This document shows, piece after piece, positions 7,328 to 15,790 of a DNA stretch of 43,536 bases. Both the position numbers and the translations under genes were made by a program. Under the pieces are notes generated by a model, which was not told the DNA's origin, searched no databases, and saw only the letters and a program-made list of their open reading frames with translations. The DNA is taken from NCBI GenBank assembly GCA_002307315.1, contig DBTZ01000049.1:159687-203222 (forward strand). Direction: 5' to 3'. The DNA is from Alphaproteobacteria bacterium UBA1303 (GTDB taxonomy: Bacteria; Pseudomonadota; Alphaproteobacteria; Micropepsales; Micropepsaceae). Numbering within the stretch: the stretch's first letter is position 1; every line of letters begins with the position of its first letter.

Positions 7328-9271
7328 ATGTCTTCGTCCGCGCCCGAAATCCACGTCACCTTGCCCGACGGCAAGATTCTGACGGTGGCGCGGGGGACTA
7401 CCGGGGCGGACATCGCAGCGATGATCGGTCCGGGATTGGCCAAGGCGGCGCTGGCCCTTGAGGTCAACGGCAAGGATTACGACATTTTCCGCCCCATCGA
7501 AGAGGACGCGACCGTCAAGATCATCACCCGCAAAGACGACAAGGCGCTGGAGATGATCCGCCACGATGCCTCGCACATCATGGCGATGGCGGTGCAGGAA
7601 CTGTTCCCGGGAACCCAGGTCACCATCGGCCCTTCGATCGAGGACGGGTTCTATTACGACTTCGCCCGCAACCAGCCTTTTACGCCCGACGATCTGCCCA
7701 AGATCGAAGCCAAGATGCACGAGATCGTCAAAGCCGATCTGCCGACGCGGCGCGATGTGTGGCCGCGCGAGAAGGCCATCGCCCACTTCAAGGAATTGGG
7801 CGAGCAATACAAGGCCGAGCTGATCGAAAGCATTCCGGCGGGCGAAGACGTATCGCTCTATTGGCACGGCGACTGGCACGACCTCTGCCGCGGGCCGCAT
7901 TTTGCCTCGACGGCCAAGATCGGCGACGCCTTCAAGCTGACCAAGATCGCCGGGGCCTATTGGCGGGGCGATGCCAAGAACGCGCAGTTGCAGCGGCTCT
8001 ACGGCACCGCCTGGCGCGACAAGAAAGAACTCGAAGCCTATCTCACCCGCATGGAGGAGGCTGAAAAGCGCGACCATCGCAAGATCGGCCGCGAGATGGA
8101 TCTGTTCCACCAGCAGGAAGAGGCCGCCGGCCAGGTGTTCTGGCACGACCACGGCTACACCTTGTGGCGGACGCTGGAAAACTACGTTCGCCGCAAGATC
8201 GCGCATGCCGGCTATATCGAGGTCAAGACCCCGCAACTGATCGACCGCAAGCTATGGGAGGCTTCCGGCCACTGGGAAAACTATCGCGAAAACATGTTCA
8301 TCGCCGAAGTCGAGGAAGAAAACAAAATCCTCGCGGTCAAGCCGATGAACTGCCCGGCGCACATCCAGATCTTCAAGGATGGGCTGAAGTCTTACCGCGA
8401 CCTGCCCTTGCGCATGGCCGAATTCGGCTCGTGCCACCGCTACGAACCCTCGGGCGCGCTGCACGGCATCATGCGGGTGCGCGCCTTCGTGCAGGACGAC
8501 GCCCACATCTTCTGCACCGAGGCGCAGATCACCACCGAATCCGCAGCGTTCTGCCAATTGCTGATGGAGATGTACCGCGAACTCGGCTTTACCGAAGTGC
8601 GGGTGAAGCTTTCCACCCGGCCGGAGGAACACCGCATCGGCTCGGACCAGCAGTGGGACATCGCCGAGAAAGCCCTGGCCGACGCCATGGATGCCGCGCA
8701 CCTGCCCTACACCATCAATCCCGGCGAAGGCGCGTTCTACGGGCCGAAGCTGGAATTCGTCTTACGCGACTGCATCGGCCGCGACTGGCAGTGCGGCACC
8801 TTGCAGGTCGATTTCAACATGCCGGGCCGGCTGGGTGCCACCTACATCGCCGAGGACGGCAACCGCAAGAACCCGGTGATGCTGCACCGGGCGATCCTGG
8901 GGTCGATGGAGCGCTTCATCGGCATCCTGATCGAGAACTATGCCGGCAAGTTCCCGCTGTGGCTGGCGCCGGTCCAGGCGGTGGTCGCCACCATCGTTTC
9001 CGACGCCGACGGGTACGCCCAAGGGGTGCAAACGGCGCTAAAAAAGGCCGGAATCCGCGCCGATATCGATCTCGCCAACGAAAAGATCAACTACAAAGTC
9101 CGCCAGCACTCGCTTGCCAAAGTGCCCTATCTTTTGGTGGTCGGGCGCAAAGAGGCGGAAAACCGGACGGTGGCGGTGCGCAAACTAGGAGTCGAAAAAC
9201 AGGAGGTGATCGGTCTTGAAGCCCTGGCCGCCCAGTTGGCCGAGGAAGCGACCCCGCCGGACCTCGCCTGA
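7328..9271 (+). CDS. thrS: Threonyl-tRNA synthetase
   Basis: The 647-aa protein attaches threonine to tRNA-Thr in the cytoplasm. Domains in order: TGS (about 8-66), editing domain with 'HDASHIMAMAVQELFPGT' (about 79-96) carrying its HxxxH zinc site, and the class II catalytic core (about 245-540). The core has 'KPMNCPAHIQIF' (zinc Cys), motif 2 'FGSCHRYEPSGALHG' and motif 3 'LHRAILGSMERFIGI'. An anticodon-binding domain (about 540-640) completes it. Length is normal for the family. The start at 7328 is set by AGGAG 7 nt upstream. infC follows, a common gene order. Confidence 0.98.
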   Translation: MSSSAPEIHVTLPDGKILTVARGTTGADIAAMIGPGLAKAALALEVNGKDYDIFRPIEEDATVKIITRKDDKALEMIRHDASHIMAMAVQELFPGTQVTIGPSIEDGFYYDFARNQPFTPDDLPKIEAKMHEIVKADLPTRRDVWPREKAIAHFKELGEQYKAELIESIPAGEDVSLYWHGDWHDLCRGPHFASTAKIGDAFKLTKIAGAYWRGDAKNAQLQRLYGTAWRDKKELEAYLTRMEEAEKRDHRKIGREMDLFHQQEEAAGQVFWHDHGYTLWRTLENYVRRKIAHAGYIEVKTPQLIDRKLWEASGHWENYRENMFIAEVEEENKILAVKPMNCPAHIQIFKDGLKSYRDLPLRMAEFGSCHRYEPSGALHGIMRVRAFVQDDAHIFCTEAQITTESAAFCQLLMEMYRELGFTEVRVKLSTRPEEHRIGSDQQWDIAEKALADAMDAAHLPYTINPGEGAFYGPKLEFVLRDCIGRDWQCGTLQVDFNMPGRLGATYIAEDGNRKNPVMLHRAILGSMERFIGILIENYAGKFPLWLAPVQAVVATIVSDADGYAQGVQTALKKAGIRADIDLANEKINYKVRQHSLAKVPYLLVVGRKEAENRTVAVRKLGVEKQEVIGLEALAAQLAEEATPPDLA

Positions 9272-9478
9272 CGCGGATTCCGGACCTGTGTTGCCGATTA
9301 ACTCTTGCGTAACCGTATTTATTTTTTAATGTAGCTTAGTCGCATGCCTTGTACTGCCTAAAACGCAGTGCGCGGCCTATGTCGAATGGAAGGACTTCAC
9401 CTGACCCAAAAACCAGTACAGGTTCGCGAGGGAAGGAGAGAGCCTTCGCGTACGGTGTACGGTTGCGTAAAGGCCAAC

Positions 9479-9495
9479 CAAAGGAGAGAGTCATA
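9479..9495 (+). promoter_or_regulatory. Ribosome binding site and AUA start of infC
   Basis: AAAGGAGAG begins at 9480 and the ATA codon is at 9493-9495. The spacing is optimal and is what decides the start of infC. Confidence 0.7.
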
Positions 9496-10038
9496 CTTCC
9501 AAAACGTTTTGCGTCCCAAGCGCCGGCACCGGCCAAGGACGGTCCGCGCATCAATGAGGAAATCTACGCCCGCACCATTCTTCTGATCGGCGACGACGGC
9601 ACCAAATACGGTGAGATCGGCACCGACGAGGCTATGGCAATTGCCGAGGAAAAGGGCCTCGATCTGGTTGAGGTTTCGCCCGAAGCCAAGCCGCCCGTAG
9701 TCAAGCTGATGGACTACGGCAAATTCAAATACGAACAGCAGAAAAAAGCGGCCGAGGCGCGCAAAAAGCAGAAGGTCATCGAGATCAAAGAGATCAAGAT
9801 GCGCCCGACCATCGACGACCACGATTACGAGGTCAAGATGAAGGCGATGCGCCGCTTCTTCGGCGACGGCGACAAGGTCAAGGTCACCTTGCGTTTCCGC
9901 GGCCGCGAAATGGCCCACCAGCATATCGGCATGGAACTCTTGAACCGCATCCAGAAGGATACCGAAACCTTCGCAAAGATGGAGCAGTGGCCCAAGATGG
10001 AAGGCCGGCAAATGATGATGGTCCTGGCCCCGCGCTGA
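9493..10038 (+). CDS. infC: Translation initiation factor IF-3 (AUA start)
   Basis: Full-length IF-3: 'PRINEEIYA' and 'EAMAIAEEKGLDLVEVSPEA' (N domain), the lysine-rich linker 'EQQKKAAEARKKQKVIEIKE', and the C domain with 'KVTLRFRGREMAHQHIGMEL'. It binds the 30S subunit and checks the initiator tRNA and start codon. There is no ATG at the expected place. AAGGAG (9481-9486) is followed 6 nt later by ATA (9493), giving 181 aa, the normal size. Proteobacterial infC genes typically start at AUU or another rare codon that IF-3 itself discriminates against, so the AUA start fits autoregulation. The upstream in-frame ATG at 9349 lacks a ribosome binding site and would add 48 non-conserved residues. 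rpmI and rplT do not follow. Confidence 0.95.
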   Translation: MLPKRFASQAPAPAKDGPRINEEIYARTILLIGDDGTKYGEIGTDEAMAIAEEKGLDLVEVSPEAKPPVVKLMDYGKFKYEQQKKAAEARKKQKVIEIKEIKMRPTIDDHDYEVKMKAMRRFFGDGDKVKVTLRFRGREMAHQHIGMELLNRIQKDTETFAKMEQWPKMEGRQMMMVLAPR

Positions 10039-10084
10039 CCCGCCCCAAGCACGGCCGGGCCGCATCTCTCCCCGGACCGTCGAT

Positions 10085-10120
10085 AAAAAAACCTCGCCCG
10101 AACCGGCGAGGTCTTTTTTT
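10085..10120. terminator. Bidirectional rho-independent terminator after infC
   Basis: ACCTCGCC (10091-10098) pairs with GGCGAGGT (10105-10112), preceded by A6 and followed by CT7. It separates infC from the convergent lipoprotein gene ending at 10128 and can act in both directions. Confidence 0.92.
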
Positions 10121-10127
10121 CTATCGA

Positions 10128-10742
10128 TCAGAACAATCGCGTTGCGGTGCGCATCATCGTGCTGCCGATATCCTGCAGCGGACCGAGCGGCTGCACCGTA
10201 CTGTGCGTGTCCTCGATCTTGGGATGGCCGCTCATCAGCTTGTAGGCAACCCGACCATCCTGCATCAGCAGAACGACTTCCGCCGCCCAACCGGTTTTGA
10301 CCGTATCGCGCTCGAAGCCCAAAAGATCGAGAAACAGACTGCCCATACGACGAGATTCGATATGTTCGGGATGAAAGACAAAAGCCGTGCAACGATCCTG
10401 CGCCAGGATGCAGTCCTGAACCGGCTTGGCCAACTTGTCGAAGGTCAAGGAATTGCGCGGCATGAAGCGTTCGATCACACCGAGATAGGACAGCACCTCG
10501 ACGTTGGGCGTGCTGGCGGCATCGAACCCAAGCTTCTGCAACTCCGACAGCCTCGTCGTGCCCGGCTCGACGTTGGCGTAAGCTGCCTCGACTTGGCTAT
10601 AACTCTCGAATTGGGTGGTGCTGATCTTGGTTTCATGCGGCAACAGACCGAAACCGCCGCACCCGACCAACGTCATCATGAACCCTACGCTCAGGATTAC
10701 CCGTGACGAACGGACTTTGTTACCGTTTTCCAGTTTCCGCAT
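10128..10742 (-). CDS. Putative lipoprotein
   Basis: The 204-aa protein has a lipoprotein signal: basic 'MRKLENGNKVRSSRV', a hydrophobic stretch and lipobox 'TLVGC' with Cys at about residue 28. The mature part begins 'EAAYANVEPGTTRLSELQKL', a spacing that resembles BamE/SmpA-type small lipoproteins ('PGMTR..V...LG'), but the rest does not match that family well. It contains two further Cys residues ('DCILAQDRC'). A ribosome binding site AAGGGG lies just upstream of the ATG. An elaborate inverted repeat lies 16-57 nt upstream. Function unknown. Confidence 0.8.
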   Translation of the reverse strand: MRKLENGNKVRSSRVILSVGFMMTLVGCGGFGLLPHETKISTTQFESYSQVEAAYANVEPGTTRLSELQKLGFDAASTPNVEVLSYLGVIERFMPRNSLTFDKLAKPVQDCILAQDRCTAFVFHPEHIESRRMGSLFLDLLGFERDTVKTGWAAEVVLLMQDGRVAYKLMSGHPKIEDTHSTVQPLGPLQDIGSTMMRTATRLF

Positions 10743-10757
10743 TTGCCCCTTACCACC

Positions 10758-10799
10758 CCGTTAGTAAAACGCTTAAGCATTTTCTTTTCATACTAACGG
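10758..10799. promoter_or_regulatory. Nested inverted repeat upstream of lipoprotein gene
   Basis: CCGTTAGTA (10758-10766) and TACTAACGG (10791-10799) are perfect 9-nt arms 24 nt apart, and the 8-bp palindrome GCTTAAGC (10771-10778) sits between them. Placement just upstream of the start at 10742 suits an operator or 5'-UTR hairpin. The surrounding 10743-11040 gap also has three TGTGAA repeats (near 10933, 10960 and 10971) ahead of znuA. Confidence 0.5.
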
Positions 10800-11040
10800 A
10801 TTTTTAAACATTTTGAAAGCACGGGTGTCGGTTGTGGTTGACGGCGTCCGGAAAAGCCGTCGCATTCGTTCTTGGGCGGGCAAAAAATCGACTAGGCAAC
10901 CGAAAATAGTCTTGAGAATCAAGCACACTTATTGTGAACGCCCCCGGTCGCCGATAGATTGTGAATTTCGTGTGAATTCATATCTGCCGGCAGGCAGGGA
11001 GCGATTTGATTAATTCTCTACATTCTGACAAAAATCCGAT

Positions 11041-11952
11041 ATGCGCACATTTATAGCGATTCTTATAAGCGGCTTGTTGCTTTTACGGTTCTCCCCCGTC
11101 CAAGCGGCACCGAGAGTGCTGGTCACCATCAAGCCGCTGCATTCCTTGGTGGCGGCGGTCATGCAAGGTGCCGGCGAACCGGACCTGTTGATCCAGGGTT
11201 CGCTTTCGGCGCATTCATATGCCCTCAAACCGTCGGATGCCCGCAAAATCGGAGCCGCCTCACTGATCTTCGAGGTCGGCTTTGGCCTGGAAAACTATCT
11301 TGACGCCCCGCTCAAAGCTCTGTCGCACGCCAGGGTGGTCAGGCTGGCCGAGGCCCCCGGGATCAAGGTTCTGCCGGCCCGCCACGGTGGTTTGTGGCAG
11401 GAAGACGAACCGGGCGAGCATGAGCACCATCACGGCCCCAGCGACCCTCACATTTGGCTCGACCCGCAAAATGCCATCGCCGCGACGAACACCATCGCCA
11501 CGGCCCTGATGCAGGTCGATCCGGTGCATGCGGGGCTTTACCGCGCCAATGCGGCAAGTGCCGTCGGCAAGTTGACGCGGCTGGACCGGGACGTACGACA
11601 AACCCTCGCCAAGTTACGGGGCGGGCGCTACCTGGTGTTTCACGACGCCTATCAGTATTTCGAAGCGCGCTACGGACTGACGCCGGCCGGAGCGGTGGCG
11701 GTAGATCCCGATCGGCCGGTCGGTCCGCGCCGGGTCGCCGCCCTGCGCCACGTCATCGCGGAACGAAAAGTGGCCTGCATCTTCCGCGAACCGCAATTCC
11801 CGCCGAAATTGATCGACACTTTGGCCGAAAATACCTCGGTGCATGAGGGCGTACTCGACCCCCTGGGCGCCGACCTGAAGCCAGGCCCAGGCCTATACCC
11901 CGCCTTGATGCGTGCTTTGGCCGGTTCGCTTGTCGCATGCATTAACCGCTAA
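11041..11952 (+). CDS. znuA: Zinc ABC transporter substrate-binding protein
   Basis: The 303-aa periplasmic metal-binding protein (cluster A-I) delivers Zn(II) to an ABC importer. A signal peptide precedes 'APRVLVTIKPLHSLV'. Likely metal ligands are His58 ('SLSAHSYAL'), His137 ('DPHIWLDP') and His201 ('LVFHDAYQYF'), plus an Asp near 273 ('VLDPLG'). An acidic His-rich loop ('EDEPGEHEHHHGPSD', about 121-135) is the ZnuA hallmark against Mn-binding relatives. No znuB or znuC is adjacent; the next gene is a CorA transporter on the same strand. No clear Zur box was seen. Confidence 0.93.
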   Translation: MRTFIAILISGLLLLRFSPVQAAPRVLVTIKPLHSLVAAVMQGAGEPDLLIQGSLSAHSYALKPSDARKIGAASLIFEVGFGLENYLDAPLKALSHARVVRLAEAPGIKVLPARHGGLWQEDEPGEHEHHHGPSDPHIWLDPQNAIAATNTIATALMQVDPVHAGLYRANAASAVGKLTRLDRDVRQTLAKLRGGRYLVFHDAYQYFEARYGLTPAGAVAVDPDRPVGPRRVAALRHVIAERKVACIFREPQFPPKLIDTLAENTSVHEGVLDPLGADLKPGPGLYPALMRALAGSLVACINR

Positions 11953-12070
11953 AAATTGTTAGCGCCGAAGCCCGAGCGGGGATATGGTGCCTCGCCTCGC
12001 ATAATGCAACATGCGGTCGCAATCCCAACCGATCCTTCGGGCCCAGCCGTTCCTTCAGGTAAGGTGTCCC

Positions 12071-13048
12071 ATGCTCAAGACATACCTGCCGCACAATGGC
12101 GGCTTAAGGGCCATTCCTTCCGAAGAAACCGAGCAGCGCCTCGGCGAGGCGCTGTGGCTCGACTTGTTCGATCCCACGGCGGAGGAACGGCAAACCGTCA
12201 ACGGCATGCTCCGCATGGAACTGCCCACCCGCGAGGACATGGAAGAAATCGAAGCATCGAGCCGGTTATATGCCGAGGACTGCGGGTTGTTCATGACCAC
12301 GCTGGTGCTGGCCAATTCCGGCACCGAAAAACCGGTGTCCGGCGTCGTCACCTTCGTACTGGCGCGGGAAAAGCTGATCACCATCCGCTATACCGAGCCG
12401 CAGCCCTTCCGTACCTTCGAGGCGCGCTGCGGCCGCAGCATGATCGCCGCCAGCAAGGCCGAGAACGTGCTGATGGCGCTGATGGACGTGATCGTCGACC
12501 GCCTCGCCGACATTCTCGAACGCATCTCCAGCGAAATCGAAATCATTTCCCAACGCATTTTCGATCTCGACGGCGACGAGCGGCCAATCACCTCGGCCGA
12601 CTTCCAGCGGGTACTGCGGTCGCTCGGCCGCCGCCAGGATTTGTGCAGCAAGATCCGCGACAGCCTGCTGTCGCTCGGCCGCATGTTGGCGTTTCTGCAG
12701 CCGGCAATGGACACCAAACCGAACAAGGACGTACTTGCCCACGTCAAGATGCTCCAGCGCGACGTGCAATCGCTGCAGGACCACTCGACGTTTCTCACCG
12801 GCAAAACCAGCTACCTGCAGGACGCCACCCTTGGCCTGATCAACATTGATCAGAACAACATCATCAAGATCATGTCGGTGGCAGCGATGGTATTCCTGCC
12901 GCCAACGCTGTTCGCCTCGATTTGGGGCATGAACTTCCACAACATGCCGGAACTCGACCTGCCGTGGTTTTATCCGGTATCGCTAATCGTGATGGTGATT
13001 TCGGCGGTTTTGCCCTACCTCTGGTTCAAGCGCAAAGGTTGGCTATGA
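12071..13048 (+). CDS. corA: CorA-family divalent cation transporter
   Basis: The 325-aa protein has the long cytosolic N-domain of CorA/ZntB proteins followed by two C-terminal membrane helices. The signature 'SIWGMNF' at the end of the first helix is present, and the C-terminus is the basic 'LWFKRKGWL'. It moves Mg2+ (or Co2+, Ni2+, Zn2+) across the inner membrane; the ion cannot be decided from sequence. Zinc is a candidate since znuA is next upstream, 118 nt away. The start at 12071 follows AAGGTG at good spacing. An upstream in-frame ATG at 12011 is disfavoured. Confidence 0.92.
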   Translation: MLKTYLPHNGGLRAIPSEETEQRLGEALWLDLFDPTAEERQTVNGMLRMELPTREDMEEIEASSRLYAEDCGLFMTTLVLANSGTEKPVSGVVTFVLAREKLITIRYTEPQPFRTFEARCGRSMIAASKAENVLMALMDVIVDRLADILERISSEIEIISQRIFDLDGDERPITSADFQRVLRSLGRRQDLCSKIRDSLLSLGRMLAFLQPAMDTKPNKDVLAHVKMLQRDVQSLQDHSTFLTGKTSYLQDATLGLINIDQNNIIKIMSVAAMVFLPPTLFASIWGMNFHNMPELDLPWFYPVSLIVMVISAVLPYLWFKRKGWL

Positions 13049-13093
13049 GCGCAATCCCCAAAAGCGAATGTCGGCTTTGGGACCGGATTGCGC
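13049..13093. repeat. Hairpin repeat, family C-like (diverged)
   Basis: GCGCAATCC (13049-13057) pairs with GGATTGCGC (13085-13093), with a second stem CCCAAA/TTTGGG inside. It is related to the hairpins at 5131 and 5387 in arm sequence (GCGC...GCGC with ACCGGATT) and fills the gap between corA and the next gene. Confidence 0.6.
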
Positions 13094-13119
13094 GCGGGAA
13101 AAAGTAACCGGCGAATAGG

Positions 13120-14022
13120 ATGATACGAAACGTTTCCCGTGGAATTGCGCTGAAACTGGCGCAGACGCTTTTTTTTGCGCTGATGTACGCGGCGATCAAG
13201 CTGGCACCCCACGCCCCGATCGGCGAAGTTGTGTTCTTCCGCTGCTTTTTCGCGTTGATACCGCTCGTCGTCTTCACCCATTACACCGTCGGCTTCCGCG
13301 CGGCGATCAAGACGCAAAAGCCGATCTACCACTTTCTGCGTTCCGGCATCGGTTCGACCTCGATGTTCTTCAACTTTATGGCAGTGCAACTTCTGCCGCT
13401 GGCCACGGTGACTGCCTTCGGTTTTCTGCAGCCGGTGTTCGTGACCATGCTGGCGATTCCGCTTCTGCACGAAAAAGTCGGCCCTTGGCGCTGGGGCGCG
13501 GTGATATTCGGCTTTGTCGGCGTCCTGTTGATGCTGGAGCCGCACGGCGGACTTGAGGCATTGACGAGCCTTAGGCTGTCGCACGGCGTTGCTTATGCCT
13601 TGACCTTCGCTTTTCTGTCGGCGCTGGTCATCATCCTGATACGTCAGATGAGCAAGACCGAACGCGGCGAGGCGATCGTGTTCTATTTCATGAGCTGGGG
13701 GGCGATCATCGGCGCCATCGTCATGGCGTTTCAGCAACCGGTGTGGGACCTCGGCACCGTGTTCTGGCTGATCGTCTGCGGTCTTCTGGGCGGCTTCGGC
13801 CAGATCGGCCTGACCTATTGCTACCGCTACGCCGAACCGTCGCTGCTGGCACCGTTCGACTATTCTTCGATGATCTGGGCGGTACTGCTCGGATTGTTCG
13901 TGTTCGGCGAGATCCCCGAGCCGATGGTGCTGGCGGGCGCAACGGCGGTGATCGCCGCCGGGCTCGTCATCGTCTGGCGCGAACGCCGCCACCGGCTGTC
14001 GCGGCCGTCGGCGGCGGCATAA
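13120..14022 (+). CDS. EamA (DMT superfamily) transporter
   Basis: The 300-aa integral membrane protein has about ten hydrophobic segments in two EamA repeats (about 10-140 and 155-285). Typical features are 'EVVFFRCFFALIPL', 'LPLATVTAFGFLQPVF' and, in the second half, 'ASLLAPFDYSSMIWAV'-like sequence (here 'PSLLAPFDYSSMIWAVLLGL') with 'FGEIPEPMVLAGA'. Such proteins export amino acids, drugs or nucleotide sugars; the substrate is unknown. AATAGG lies directly before the ATG, so initiation may be weak. It is convergent with the phosphomutase gene and shares a hairpin with it. Confidence 0.9.
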   Translation: MIRNVSRGIALKLAQTLFFALMYAAIKLAPHAPIGEVVFFRCFFALIPLVVFTHYTVGFRAAIKTQKPIYHFLRSGIGSTSMFFNFMAVQLLPLATVTAFGFLQPVFVTMLAIPLLHEKVGPWRWGAVIFGFVGVLLMLEPHGGLEALTSLRLSHGVAYALTFAFLSALVIILIRQMSKTERGEAIVFYFMSWGAIIGAIVMAFQQPVWDLGTVFWLIVCGLLGGFGQIGLTYCYRYAEPSLLAPFDYSSMIWAVLLGLFVFGEIPEPMVLAGATAVIAAGLVIVWRERRHRLSRPSAAA

Positions 14023-14062
14023 TACCAAGCTGCATGGGTACTTTCCCGTGCAGCTTGGTATT
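14021..14062. terminator. Shared hairpin spanning both stop codons
   Basis: AATACCAAGCTGCA (14021-14034) and TGCAGCTTGGTATT (14049-14062) form a 14-bp perfect stem, extended inward by GGG/CCC. The stop of the EamA gene (14020-14022) and of the convergent phosphomutase (14061-14063) lie at its two feet. It likely terminates or stabilises both transcripts. Confidence 0.7.
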
Positions 14063-15554
14063 AGATCTTCTGATCGTACTCGCCGACGTCCTTGTGCTTG
14101 GAGAGACGGTCGTCCAAATCCTTGAAGATGGCGTGCATGGCAGCATCCGAGGTCGGGCTTTCGACCACTACCACCAGCGACGGCTTGTTGCTTGATGCGC
14201 GCACCAGACACCAGGTGCCGTCCGCCAAGGTCACGCGCACGCCGTTCACCGTGACGATGGAGGCGATGTCCTGGCCGAGAATTTTTCCGCCCTTGGCCTT
14301 CAGGTCCTCGTATTCCTTAGTGATGGCATCGACCACCGCGTACTTGGCGTCGTCGGCGCAATAGGGGCCCATAGTCGGCGACGACCAGGTCTTGGGCAAA
14401 CCCGCCACCAGATCCGACATCTTCTTGCCGCCGGCGCGGTCGAGCATTTCCAGCACTGCAATGGCGGCAATCGTCGCATCGTCGTAGCCGCGGCCTACCG
14501 GCGCGTTGAAGAAATAGTGCCCACTTTTTTCGAACCCGGCAGTGGCATGCAGTTCCGCAGTGCGGCGCTTGATGTAGGAATGACCGGTCTTCCAGTAATC
14601 GACCTTGACGCCCCGCGCCTTCAGCACCGGATCGATGGTGTAGATGGCGGTGGACTTCACATCGACCACGAACTGCGCGTTGGGAATACGGCTCGACAGA
14701 TCGCGGGCCAACAGCACGCCCATCTTGTCGGCGAAAATTTCGGCCCCGGTGTCGTCGACCACGCCGCAGCGGTCGCCGTCGCCGTCGAAGCCCAGGCACA
14801 GTTCGGCCTTGTGCGCCTTCACCGCATCGGCCATCGCATGCAGCATGTGCAGATCTTCGGGGTTGGGATTGTATTTGGGAAAGGTGAAATCGAGTTCCTG
14901 ATCCATCGGGATCACCTCGGCGCCAATGCGGCGCAGAGCGTCGACCACAAAGGCACCGGCGGTGCCGTTGCCGGTGGCGGCCACCACCTTGATCGGCCGC
15001 GACAGCTTGTGGCCCTCGGTAACGGCCGCGATATAGGTCTCGCGGAAATTCTCGACGAAACGATAGCTGCCGCCGGGGCGCAGCACCGCTTCGCCGTTGA
15101 GCACAATCTCTTTCAGCCGGGTGATTTCCACCGGCCCGAAGGTCAATGGGCGCTGCGAACCCATCTTCACCCCGGTCCAACCGTTTTCGTTGTGGCTGGC
15201 GGTGACCATCGCCACCGCCGGCACGTCGAGTGCGAACTGGGCGAAATAGGCCATCGGGGTCATGGCGAGGCCGATGTCTATCACCTCGCAACCGGCGTTG
15301 ATCAGGCCCAGTGTCAGCGCCTGCTTGATGGAAAGCGAATAGGAGCGGAAATCGTGGCCGGTCACCACCTTCAACGGCACGCCGGTTTCCTTCAAGTAAT
15401 GGCCGATGCCGAGGCCTAACGCCTGAACGCCCAGCAGATTCAATTCCTTACCGAACAACCAGCGGGCGTCGTATTCGCGGAATCCGTTGGCAGTGACGAG
15501 GGGAATGTTCTCGAATTCGAAGGTGTTGGGTTTGAGGTCGCTACGCGGTTTCAT
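14061..15554 (-). CDS. Phosphomannomutase/phosphoglucomutase
   Basis: The 497-aa alpha-D-phosphohexomutase interconverts hexose-1- and hexose-6-phosphates (glucose and/or mannose) for surface polysaccharide precursors. The phosphoserine loop is 'TASHNENGWTGVKM' (residues about 118-131), the metal loop 'GFDGDGDRCGVV' (about 253-264), the sugar loop 'EKSGHYFF' (about 345-352) and the phosphate-binding loop 'RASSNKP' (about 455-461). AlgC/ManB-type bifunctional enzymes look like this. It stands alone, convergent with the EamA gene. No strong ribosome binding site is visible, but the N-terminus 'FREYDARW' fits family starts. Confidence 0.93.
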   Translation of the reverse strand: MKPRSDLKPNTFEFENIPLVTANGFREYDARWLFGKELNLLGVQALGLGIGHYLKETGVPLKVVTGHDFRSYSLSIKQALTLGLINAGCEVIDIGLAMTPMAYFAQFALDVPAVAMVTASHNENGWTGVKMGSQRPLTFGPVEITRLKEIVLNGEAVLRPGGSYRFVENFRETYIAAVTEGHKLSRPIKVVAATGNGTAGAFVVDALRRIGAEVIPMDQELDFTFPKYNPNPEDLHMLHAMADAVKAHKAELCLGFDGDGDRCGVVDDTGAEIFADKMGVLLARDLSSRIPNAQFVVDVKSTAIYTIDPVLKARGVKVDYWKTGHSYIKRRTAELHATAGFEKSGHYFFNAPVGRGYDDATIAAIAVLEMLDRAGGKKMSDLVAGLPKTWSSPTMGPYCADDAKYAVVDAITKEYEDLKAKGGKILGQDIASIVTVNGVRVTLADGTWCLVRASSNKPSLVVVVESPTSDAAMHAIFKDLDDRLSKHKDVGEYDQKI

Positions 15555-15790
15555 GGCATCTCGCTATGGTTGACTGAACAGGGTTGAATTAGCCCAATTC
15601 GGCGGACAAGAAAAGCATCGGCGATAAAGCGGTAAGAAATCGAACGGTTTTTTTTACTCTCCGATAGGCATGAGCCGACATGCCGGCGGCATTCGACCTC
15701 GATGTGTCGTAACTACCAAAAATTATTCAATTTTCGGTAAGGGCAAACGCGTAAGGTTTCGGCCATGCGTGGAGCAAGGGGAAGACGGCA

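Noticed and set aside
6982..7473. Overlapping frames of 60-160 codons around the thrS leader on both strands.
   Set aside because: They read through the perfect palindrome at 7009-7036 and into thrS in antisense; no protein features.
9349..9492. ATG at 9349 as the start of infC.
   Set aside because: No ribosome binding site and 48 extra residues unlike any IF-3. The AUA at 9493 has an excellent ribosome binding site.
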